A stretch of DNA of 7,393 nucleotides from PALSA-555 sp036521915 (lineage in GTDB: Bacteria; Actinomycetota; Acidimicrobiia; IMCC26256; PALSA-555). How positions within the stretch are numbered: position 1 is the first letter of the stretch; each line of letters opens with the position of its first letter. A model generated the notes under the pieces. It was not told the DNA's origin, did not search any database, and saw nothing but the letters and a program-made list of their open reading frames with translations. A program made the position numbers and the translations under genes. Shown piece by piece: positions 1 to 5,109 of the stretch. The stretch is from positions 1-7,393 of the forward strand of contig DATDGU010000321.1 in the NCBI GenBank assembly GCA_036521915.1. Direction: 5' to 3'.

Positions 1-298
1 TGAACGTCCCGATCGACACCCCGGAGGACGCGGCCCGCGTGCGCGGCTACGCCCCGGACCCGTTCACGCGGCTGCGGGTCGTCGCCGACGCGTACGGCCT
101 GCCGCCGGGTCGCGAGGAGTTCCTCGAGGTGCTCGCCGGCACGCTCGACCCGGTCGGCGGGCTCGTGGAGCGCCGCGTCGCGCGCGGGGAGCCCGCCTTC
201 ATCGCTTGTGGGAGGCGATGGGCGGGCGGGCCCGCTTCGAGCGACGGCAAGCCTGGTTCGAGCAGAACCGGGCACGGTTCGCCGCGGCGCTCGGCTGA
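1..298 (+). pseudogene. Phosphotransferase (APH-like) C-terminal fragment, frameshifted
   Basis: The gene enters from the left edge and reads in frame 3 through a segment with FTRLRVVADAYGLPPGR and then VERRVARGEPAFIA. At about 204-206 the sensible reading jumps to frame 2 and continues LWEAMGGRARFERRQAWFEQ, ending at TGA 296-298. One missing base (for example GCC read as GC) would join the two parts into a continuous protein of about 98 visible residues. The pattern of an 'RLR..ADAYGL' helix, 'VERRVA.GEPAF', a Trp-rich helix and a final 'RRxWFxxNR' helix resembles the C-terminus of actinobacterial phosphotransferase-family (aminoglycoside phosphotransferase/choline kinase fold) proteins. The catalytic HxD and DxD motifs would lie upstream, outside the window, so the family call is moderate. 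Without the correction, frame 3 runs on to 488 through low-complexity sequence and over the next gene's start, which argues that it is not the natural end. It could be a real pseudogene or an assembly error. Confidence 0.55.
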
Positions 299-340
299 CG
301 CCCCGCCCCCGGCGCGCCGTCCACTGGACGGCCCGGGGCG
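299..340 (+). terminator. Hairpin after the phosphotransferase fragment
   Basis: Directly after the stop there is a 7-bp stem GCCGTCC/GGACGGC (316-322 and 326-332) with a 3-base ACT loop. It is enclosed by an outer 7-bp stem CGCCCCG/CGGGGCG (299-305 and 334-340). No T-run follows, which is usual for terminator-like hairpins in high-GC actinobacteria. The position right after a stop codon supports a terminator role; this is inferred from structure only. Confidence 0.5.
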
Positions 341-477
341 CGAGGGCTACACAGGGAACGGCCGTCGGCAACAAAGTCACGTGCAAGGGCGCGGCGCGAG
401 GACCCGACGGCCCTCCGCACCCAAACGCCTGCACGTCGACGGCCACGCAACCAACCCGACACTAGAACGGGGGTGCA
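341..477 (+). promoter_or_regulatory. Leader region of the small membrane protein gene
   Basis: This non-coding stretch precedes the ATG at 478. It holds a 9-bp inverted repeat GGCCGTCGG (360-368) / CCGACGGCC (404-412) separated by 35 bases, and a second, longer-range pair ACGTGCA (around 379-385) / TGCACGT (around 430-436). The two pairs interleave, so they could not both form a simple hairpin. A G-run (GGGGG, 469-473) four bases before the ATG acts as the likely ribosome binding site. I see no convincing -35/-10 pair and do not recognise a known riboswitch class. Confidence 0.35.
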
Positions 478-894
478 ATGGCACATAGTCAACAGCACCG
501 GGGGACAGGCTGGATCGTCACTTCGGCGATCCTTCTGATCCTTGCCGGTGGCAACATCTTGATCAACGGGCTCTTCGCGCTGCACGCCAACGCGACGATC
601 TCCCAAAACCCGCAGGTTAAGGACACGCTGCTCTTCAGCGGCAGCAACCTGGACACGTGGGGATGGATATATACGATCGTCGGGGCCATCATCGTCATCG
701 CCGGCCTCGGCGTGTTCGTCCGTGCGCAGTGGGCCGTGATGACCGGGCTGTTCGCCGCGTTCGTCGGCATCGTCCTGTCGTTCTTCTGGCTGTTCACGCC
801 CTACTGGCCGGACGCGCTCATCTCGATCCTGCTCTGCGGCCTGGTGATCCACGGGCTCGGGCGCTACGGCGTCGAGGACGTGGACGCCGTCTGA
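478..894 (+). CDS. Small four-helix membrane protein, DUF7144-like
   Basis: This 138-residue protein is almost entirely membrane-embedded. Predicted helices lie at about residues 12-35, 62-81, 86-106 and 110-128, with a polar loop at 36-61 between the first two. The layout of GW..TS..LLI.AG.N at the start, then LDTWGWIY..VGAI.VIAG.GVF, then R.QWA..TG, resembles the actinobacterial DUF7144 membrane family, whose function is unknown. No catalytic residues are visible. The ATG at 478 is chosen because a G-rich ribosome binding site lies just upstream and the first helix follows at once. The gene stands alone between two hairpins, so it is probably a single transcription unit. Codon use is odd: 14 of the first 65 codons end in A or T, but only one of the remaining 73 does. 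The membrane call is firm; the family name is from memory of the pattern. Confidence 0.85.
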   Translation: MAHSQQHRGTGWIVTSAILLILAGGNILINGLFALHANATISQNPQVKDTLLFSGSNLDTWGWIYTIVGAIIVIAGLGVFVRAQWAVMTGLFAAFVGIVLSFFWLFTPYWPDALISILLCGLVIHGLGRYGVEDVDAV

Positions 895-912
895 CGGCGA
901 CCCCATGCGGGA

Positions 913-943
913 TGCCGGGACCGGCGCTGCGTCGGTCCCGGCA
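913..943 (+). terminator. Strong hairpin after the membrane protein gene
   Basis: TGCCGGGACC (913-922) pairs perfectly with GGTCCCGGCA (934-943). The pairing continues inward through four more pairs, one of them G-U, leaving a CTG loop (927-929). The result is a 14-bp stem starting 18 bases after the stop at 894. A C-run rather than a T-run follows. It probably ends or stabilises the upstream transcript, and it lies 39 bases before the next start. Confidence 0.6.
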
Positions 944-982
944 CCCCCGCCGGGCGCCGAGGCGTCCGGTACCGTGCGGGAC

Positions 983-1462
983 ATGAGCGAGAGCCAGCGC
1001 GTCGAGCAGGTCTGGGAGACCCCGCCGCTCGACGAGATCCCGAAGCTGAGCCGCATGCACGTCGAGGCGATGGAGCAGAGCGACGACGACGCCATCTGGC
1101 AGCAGGCCGGGATGCACCACGTGCTGCTGCGCACCGTCGGTCGGGCCTCGGGCGAACCGCACCAGGTCGCGCTGCCGATCTGGCGCGACCCCGAGGGGCG
1201 GCGCGTGGTCGTCGCGTCCTTCGCCGGCGCTGAGCAGCACCCGCACTGGTACCGCAACCTCGAGGACCGTGAGGCGAACCCCGAGGTGTACTGCCGTGTG
1301 CAGGGCGGCGAGTACTGGTCGGAGCCGGTGATCCTCGCCGGGGACGAGTACGACCGGACGTGGGCGCTGCTCGTCGCGGACCGCGCCTGGTACGAGAACT
1401 ACCAGTCCAAGACGGACCGCAGGATCCCGCTCGTCGCGCTCCCCGAGACCCGGCCCGCCTGA
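983..1462 (+). CDS. F420-dependent nitroreductase-like (Ddn family) oxidoreductase
   Basis: The 159-residue product belongs to the Ddn/deazaflavin-dependent nitroreductase group (F420H2-dependent quinone reductase family), cytoplasmic split-barrel proteins that use reduced F420. The family pattern is clear: HHVLLRTVGRASGEPHQVAL near residues 45-64, a 'VVVASFAGAEQHPHWYRNLE' block near 75-94, then 'NPEVYCRVQGGEYW'. This matches the usual 'L.T.GRKSG..r..PL' strand pair and the 'HP.WY.NL..NP.V' cofactor region. The length is typical. An in-frame ATG exists at 905, but it would add 26 Ala/Pro/Gly-rich residues encoded over the upstream hairpin, so 983 (MSESQ) is preferred although its Shine-Dalgarno is weak. 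The gene ends one base before the convergent stop of the next gene. The physiological substrate is unknown; members reduce quinones, nitro compounds or fatty-acid-related substrates. Confidence 0.85.
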   Translation: MSESQRVEQVWETPPLDEIPKLSRMHVEAMEQSDDDAIWQQAGMHHVLLRTVGRASGEPHQVALPIWRDPEGRRVVVASFAGAEQHPHWYRNLEDREANPEVYCRVQGGEYWSEPVILAGDEYDRTWALLVADRAWYENYQSKTDRRIPLVALPETRPA

Positions 1463-1463
1463 T

Positions 1464-2570
1464 TCAGCTGAACTGCGGCCGGCTGCGCGGCCGCCCGCCC
1501 GGCCCGCTGTACGCCAGCCCGTAGCCGGGCTCGACGTCGAAGCGTGCCGGCGCGAGGCCGTCGCGGGCGCGCTGCCACGCGTCGAGCAGCGCGTCCTCGG
1601 CGGCGTAGTCGAACGGGTCGGTGAGCACCCGCTCCTCGGTCGCGCCCGGCTCGACGGGATGCGCGGCGAGCCACCGTGCCGTGTCGGCGACCGCCCGGCG
1701 GGCGGGGACGACGTCGCGGTAGCCGAGCGTCGTCTTCAGGCGGGTCAGGTCGAGCACGCGGTGGGTGGGGAGCGGCTGGGTGAGCAGGGGCCGGGCCGGG
1801 ACGGCGAGGTCGAACGGCATCGACACCAGCTCGAGGTCGTGCCCGAGCGCGCCGCACACGAGTTCGATGACCTGGCGGATGGTCAGCACCTCCTCGTCGC
1901 CTGAGTTGAGGACCTGGCCGGCGGCCGCGTCCGGTCGGTCGATCGCGCACAGGACGGCGTGGGCGAGGTTCACCGTGTAGCCGTGGTGATGGAGGGTGAG
2001 GCCGTCGTCGGGGACGATCATCCGCGCGCGCCCGTCGAGGACTCGCCGCACGATCGACCACTCGCGGGGCACGAGCTGGTACGGGCCGTACTCGTAGGGA
2101 TAGCGGAAGTGCACGGCATGGGGATGGTGCGCGAACACCTGCTCCTCGGTGCGCGCGACGCGGTAGCCCTTCTCGTCCTCGGCGGGGTCGCGCACCGTCG
2201 GTCCGTCCTCCCCGATCGGGACGGGCAGCCCGGGCGGCTCGTACAGCGACGGGTTCATCCAGCCGCGGTGCGCCGGGACGCCGCCGACCGACACGAAGCG
2301 GCCCGTCGCGCCCGCGGTCAGCTCGGCGACGCGGCGCAGCCGGCCGTACATCGCCACGACGACATCGAAGTGGCGGCCGTCGAGCGCCGCGGCGAGGTCG
2401 GCGTCGTCGTAGGGGTCGTGGTGGAGGTGCACGACGGACGCGGGCGTCTCGACCCGCTCATGGGTCCCGCGGTGCAGGATCGTGACGGCGTAGCCCCGCT
2501 CGACGAGCCCGTGGACGATCCAGATCCCGGTCGGGCCGGTCCCGCCGACGACGAGCGCGCGGGGCGCCAC
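1464..2570 (-). CDS. NAD-dependent epimerase/dehydratase-like protein (extended/atypical SDR)
   Basis: This 368-residue protein opens with a Rossmann nucleotide-binding motif, VVGGTGPTG (residues 7-15), followed by a second strand ending in LHRG that reads the adenosine ribose. 'HFDVVVAMYGR' (68-77) and 'GRFVSVGG' (90-97) are the strands over the cofactor, and 'RYPYEYGP' is the extended-SDR substrate-domain entry. The active-site Tyr appears as Y136, but the expected Lys four residues later is R140, so the classic YxxxK is altered; chemistry may differ or the protein may be non-redox. Length fits extended SDRs. The start is GTG, directly after the TGA of the crotonase gene (no spacer), with a GGGGGAG ribosome site four bases upstream. 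It is the last gene of a three-gene operon. The substrate (nucleotide sugar or other) cannot be told. Confidence 0.8.
   Translation of the reverse strand: MAPRALVVGGTGPTGIWIVHGLVERGYAVTILHRGTHERVETPASVVHLHHDPYDDADLAAALDGRHFDVVVAMYGRLRRVAELTAGATGRFVSVGGVPAHRGWMNPSLYEPPGLPVPIGEDGPTVRDPAEDEKGYRVARTEEQVFAHHPHAVHFRYPYEYGPYQLVPREWSIVRRVLDGRARMIVPDDGLTLHHHGYTVNLAHAVLCAIDRPDAAAGQVLNSGDEEVLTIRQVIELVCGALGHDLELVSMPFDLAVPARPLLTQPLPTHRVLDLTRLKTTLGYRDVVPARRAVADTARWLAAHPVEPGATEERVLTDPFDYAAEDALLDAWQRARDGLAPARFDVEPGYGLAYSGPGGRPRSRPQFS
1475..1494. terminator. Possible terminator hairpin between convergent genes
   Basis: GCGGCCG (1475-1481) and CGGCCGC (1488-1494) form a 7-bp stem with a six-base loop, 12 bases after the stop of the Ddn-like gene and inside the 3' end of the convergent epimerase gene. 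The two genes have only one base between their stops, so any terminator for the + strand transcript has to lie here. It could equally be a by-product of GC-rich coding sequence. Confidence 0.3.
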
Positions 2571-3371
2571 TCAGCTCCCCCGCGGGTGCGTGAACCGGGT
2601 CCGATAGGCACGGATGTACTCCTGCACCTCGGGGGTGCGTCCCGCGATCGTCTGGTTGCGGTTCTCGAGGGCCAGCGCCGCGGCCAGGGTCGGCGTGTCG
2701 ACGTTGTGCCAGAAGACCTCCTTGGTGAGGATGAGCCCGGTCGCGGTGAAGCCGGCGATCCCGCGGGCGAGCTCGAGCGTGGCGCCGTCGAGCTCGTCGT
2801 CGCCGACCAGGCGGCTGACGAGGCCCATCCGCTCGGCTTCCTCGGCGCCGACCTCGCGCCCGGTGACGATCATGTCGAGGGCCCGTCCCGCGCCGACGAG
2901 GCGCGGCAGCAGGTAGCTGATCCCGATGTCGGTGCCGGTCAGGCCGGTGCGGATGAACGCCGAGCAGAACCGGGCGGAGCGGGCGGCGATGCGCAGGTCG
3001 GCGGCGCACGCGAGCGCGAGCCCGCCGCCGTACGCGGCCCCGTGCACCGAGGCGACGACGATCTGGGGTGTCTGGCGCACGTGCTGGGTGAGGTTGGCGA
3101 TGAACTCCTGGAAGCCGACACCGACGCGCGCGTGGGCGTGCTCCCCCGGGGTCGGGACGGGACCCCAGTCCTTCAGGTCGAGGCCCGCAGAGAAGCCCTT
3201 CCCGGCGCCGGTGAGCAGCACGACGCGGGTCTCGGCGTCGCCGCCCACCTCGTCGAGCGCGTCGTGGAGCCGGGCGACGAGCTCGTGGTCCATGGCGTTG
3301 AGCCGATCGGGACGGTTCAGCGTGATCCGCGCGACGTGGGCCTCGGGGCGGTCCACGAGCACGACGGGCAT
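2571..3371 (-). CDS. Crotonase-fold enzyme (enoyl-CoA hydratase/isomerase family)
   Basis: The 266-residue protein has the crotonase fold: 'ITLNRPDRLNAM' (16-27), first oxyanion-hole segment GFSAGLDL (59-66), and second segment 'VHGAAYGGGLALACAADLRIA' (from about 109). These bind acyl-CoA and polarise the thioester. Both glutamates that define enoyl-CoA hydratase (Glu144 and Glu164 of rat mitochondrial hydratase) are replaced: by A119 in GGGLAL and by F139 in 'RFCSAFIRTGL'. An aspartate, D148, in 'GLTGTDIG', sits close to where dienoyl-CoA isomerases carry their catalytic Asp. Simple hydratase activity is therefore doubtful; an isomerase or another acyl-CoA reaction is more likely. The ATG at 3371 has a perfect GAGGAG site five bases upstream. 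It lies 14 bases after the SDR gene and abuts the epimerase gene, so it is the middle gene of an operon. Confidence 0.88.
   Translation of the reverse strand: MPVVLVDRPEAHVARITLNRPDRLNAMDHELVARLHDALDEVGGDAETRVVLLTGAGKGFSAGLDLKDWGPVPTPGEHAHARVGVGFQEFIANLTQHVRQTPQIVVASVHGAAYGGGLALACAADLRIAARSARFCSAFIRTGLTGTDIGISYLLPRLVGAGRALDMIVTGREVGAEEAERMGLVSRLVGDDELDGATLELARGIAGFTATGLILTKEVFWHNVDTPTLAAALALENRNQTIAGRTPEVQEYIRAYRTRFTHPRGS
2575..2581 (-). promoter_or_regulatory. Shine-Dalgarno fixing the GTG start at 2570
   Basis: On the minus strand GGGGGAG lies four bases before the GTG start codon, inside the last codons of the crotonase gene. This places the epimerase start exactly after the upstream stop and suggests translational coupling. 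Confidence 0.6.
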
Positions 3372-3376
3372 GGGGG

Positions 3377-3382
3377 CTCCTC
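3377..3382 (-). promoter_or_regulatory. Shine-Dalgarno of the crotonase gene
   Basis: GAGGAG on the minus strand, five bases before the ATG at 3371, within the 14-base gap after the SDR stop. It decides the crotonase start, because the same frame stays open far upstream without any real gene signal. Confidence 0.65.
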
Positions 3383-3385
3383 GGG

Positions 3386-4156
3386 TCAGCGGGGGACGAG
3401 GCCGCCGTCGGCGATGAGGACCTGGCCGGTGACGAAGCTGGCCGCGTCCGAGCACAGGAACAGGGCCGGCCCGACCATCTCCTCGGGCGTCGCGGCGCGG
3501 CGCAGGTAGGCGGCCTGCTTCATGCGCTCCTGCGACGCCGCGTCGAGGTGGTTGACCATGTCGGTGAGCACCGTGCCCGGCGCGAGCGCGTTCACACGGA
3601 TCCCGTCGGCGGCGAACTCGGCCGCCCACGACCGGGTGAACGAGTGCAGCGCCGCCTTCGCCGCGCAGTAGGTCGCAGTGAACGTCGAGAACAGGAAGGC
3701 GCCGGCCGACAGCACGTTGAGGACGGCCCCCGCCGGGCTCTCCCGCAGGTGCGGGAGCGAGGCCTCGACGAGGAACACCGGGCCGCGCAGGTTCACGTCC
3801 ATCGACTTCGCGTACGCCTCCGGCGAGAACGCGCCGAGGTCCTCGCGCAGCCCGGTCGCCGCGTTGTTCACCACGATGTCGAGGCGTCCGAACGTCTCCA
3901 CGGTGCGCTCGACGAGCGCCCCCACGGCGTCCAGGTCGCCCATGTGCGTCGCGACGCCGAGCGCGGTCCCGCCCTGGTCCCGCAGCGCCGCGGCCGTGGC
4001 CGTGCACGCGTCGGCCTTCCGGCTCGCGACCGCGACCTGGGCGCCCGCGGCGGCGAATCCCTCGGCGATCGCCCGGCCGATCCCGCGTGTCCCACCGGTC
4101 ACGATCGCGACCCGGCCGGTCAGGTCGAACATCGACGACAGCTCGTCTCGATTCAT
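3386..4156 (-). CDS. Classical short-chain dehydrogenase/reductase (SDR), operon gene 1
   Basis: This 256-residue cytoplasmic oxidoreductase carries all classical SDR landmarks: cofactor motif TGGTRGIG (20-27), 'NNAA' (97-100), structural Asn N122, catalytic Ser S150, and Y163-C-A-A-K167, followed by 'NALAPGTVLTDM' and a C-terminal 'LIADGG' strand. Basic residues after strand two (R46, K47) suggest NADP(H), though this is only an indication. Length is typical. The frame is open to 4243, but ATG 4156 is chosen because GGAG lies six bases upstream and the Rossmann fold begins about ten residues in; the extra 29 residues would be Arg/Pro-rich and would fill the divergent promoter region. It heads the SDR-crotonase-epimerase operon, which points to oxidation of a hydroxyl or reduction of a keto group on an acyl-CoA or similar intermediate. 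Substrate unknown. Confidence 0.9.
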   Translation of the reverse strand: MNRDELSSMFDLTGRVAIVTGGTRGIGRAIAEGFAAAGAQVAVASRKADACTATAAALRDQGGTALGVATHMGDLDAVGALVERTVETFGRLDIVVNNAATGLREDLGAFSPEAYAKSMDVNLRGPVFLVEASLPHLRESPAGAVLNVLSAGAFLFSTFTATYCAAKAALHSFTRSWAAEFAADGIRVNALAPGTVLTDMVNHLDAASQERMKQAAYLRRAATPEEMVGPALFLCSDAASFVTGQVLIADGGLVPR

Positions 4157-4260
4157 CGCACGCTCCGCTCGGCTGCCCGACCTTAGGGGCCATGGCCGGC
4201 CGGATGCCGGGGCGCCATAGGCTCGCCGTCGCCACTCGCCCACGTACCGGGAGCGCCTCC
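4157..4260. promoter_or_regulatory. Divergent promoter region between the two SDR genes
   Basis: These 104 bases separate two genes that point away from each other, so both promoters must lie here. A perfect 10-base palindrome GGCCATGGCC (4188-4197) overlaps a GGCCGGCC palindrome (4194-4201); together they could be an operator for a dimeric regulator. Weak -10-like hexamers occur as TAAGGT on the minus strand (4185-4180, 23 bases before ATG 4156) and TAGGCT on the plus strand (4218-4223, 37 bases before ATG 4261). I see no good -35 box. Shine-Dalgarno sites are GGAG (minus, 4166-4163) and GGGAG (plus, 4249-4253). Confidence 0.45.
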
Positions 4261-5088
4261 ATGGACCAGTCGAGCGCCGAGTTCGCCGGTCGGTACGGAC
4301 CCTGGGGGCTCGTGCTCGGCGCGTCGGAGGGCCTCGGCGCGGCGTACGCCCACGAGCTCGCCCGCCGCGGCCTCAACGTCGTCGTCGCGGCGCGCCGCGC
4401 CGAGCCGCTCGCGGGCGTCGCGACGGCGCTGCGCGACGAGCACGGCATCGACGCGCGCTCCGTTGCCGTCGACCTCGGGGCGCCCGACCTCGTGACGCGG
4501 CTGCGCCGCGCCACGGACGGGCTCGACGTCGGGCTGGTCATCCACAACGGCACGGCGGACTTCATCGGCCGGTTCGTCGAGGAGGGCTACGACGACGCCC
4601 AGCACCAGGTGGCGGTGAACGTGCTGAGCGTCCTCGCCGTCTGCGACCACTACGGCGGCCCGATGGTCGCGCGGGGACGCGGCGGCGTGATCCTCATGAG
4701 CTCGGGCGCCGGCGTGGCGGGCACGGCCGGCCTCGCGGTCTACTCGGCGACCAAGTCGTTCCAGCTCACGCTCGCCCAGGCGCTCCACGAGGAGTGGCGT
4801 GCCGACGGCGTCGACGTGGTCGGGGTGGTGGGTCCGGCGATCGACACGCCGAACTTCCGCCGCTCGTTCGACCACGATCCCGACTCGCTGCCCCACCCGC
4901 CGCTCGCCCCCGAGATCGTGGCCCGTGAGGTCGTCGACGCGCTCGGCCAGACGATGGAGCTCATGCCCGGCGAGGTGAACCACGTCGGCTACGAGGTGCT
5001 CTCGGCGATGCCCCGCATGGACCAGGCCCGGGCCCTGTCGGCGCGCTTCCGTGCGACGTCCCGTGACCCGAAGGTGTCGTCGACCTGA
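4261..5088 (+). CDS. Classical short-chain dehydrogenase/reductase (SDR), divergent copy
   Basis: A 275-residue SDR, clearly different from the one across the promoter. It has GASEGLG (20-26) for cofactor binding, R45-R46 at the end of strand two (suggesting NADP(H)), N120, S148 and Y161-S-A-T-K165. The usual NNAG is replaced by H95-N-G-T. The C-terminal part has 'GVVGPAIDTPNF' and then 'PLAPEIVAREVVDALGQ', a layout seen in bacterial SDRs annotated only as 'SDR family oxidoreductase'. The opening 'YGPWGLVLGASEGLG' is also typical of that group. ATG 4261 is supported by GGGAG seven bases upstream; the open frame further upstream to 4087 runs over the opposite gene and is not credible. The gene is monocistronic: the neighbour downstream is convergent, with a hairpin between them. 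Shared control with the minus-strand operon is inferred from the promoter layout. Confidence 0.88.
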   Translation: MDQSSAEFAGRYGPWGLVLGASEGLGAAYAHELARRGLNVVVAARRAEPLAGVATALRDEHGIDARSVAVDLGAPDLVTRLRRATDGLDVGLVIHNGTADFIGRFVEEGYDDAQHQVAVNVLSVLAVCDHYGGPMVARGRGGVILMSSGAGVAGTAGLAVYSATKSFQLTLAQALHEEWRADGVDVVGVVGPAIDTPNFRRSFDHDPDSLPHPPLAPEIVAREVVDALGQTMELMPGEVNHVGYEVLSAMPRMDQARALSARFRATSRDPKVSST

Positions 5089-5104
5089 CGCGTCGTCCGA
5101 CGCG
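5089..5104. terminator. Bidirectional terminator hairpin
   Basis: CGCGTCG (5089-5095) and CGACGCG (5098-5104) are perfect inverted copies two bases apart. They fill most of the 21-base gap between two convergent stops (TGA 5086-5088 on + and TGA 5112-5110 on -). The symmetry lets it act in both directions. No T-run on either side. Confidence 0.5.
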
Positions 5105-5109
5105 CCGGG

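Noticed and set aside
905..982. N-terminal extension of the Ddn-like protein from ATG 905
   Set aside because: The extra 26 residues are Ala/Pro/Gly-rich, have no family match and would be encoded by the hairpin at 913-943.
199..1257. Minus-strand open frame of 352 codons
   Set aside because: It is antisense to the membrane protein and Ddn-like genes, crosses two hairpins, and shows no domain or codon bias of its own.
1959..3509. Long plus-strand open frame of 516 codons
   Set aside because: It lies opposite the epimerase, crotonase and SDR genes, is rich in Arg/Gly/Val/Asp with no recognisable domain, and exists because stops are rare opposite GC-rich codons.
3372..4565. Upstream extension of the crotonase frame on the minus strand
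   Set aside because: The sequence before 3371 is Arg/Gly-rich with no family features and overlaps the SDR gene; the GAGGAG site fixes the crotonase start at 3371.
4183..4983. Minus-strand open frame of 266 codons opposite the second SDR
   Set aside because: It is a mirror of the SDR codons, rich in Arg/Ala/Val/Glu/His, without motifs or a ribosome site.
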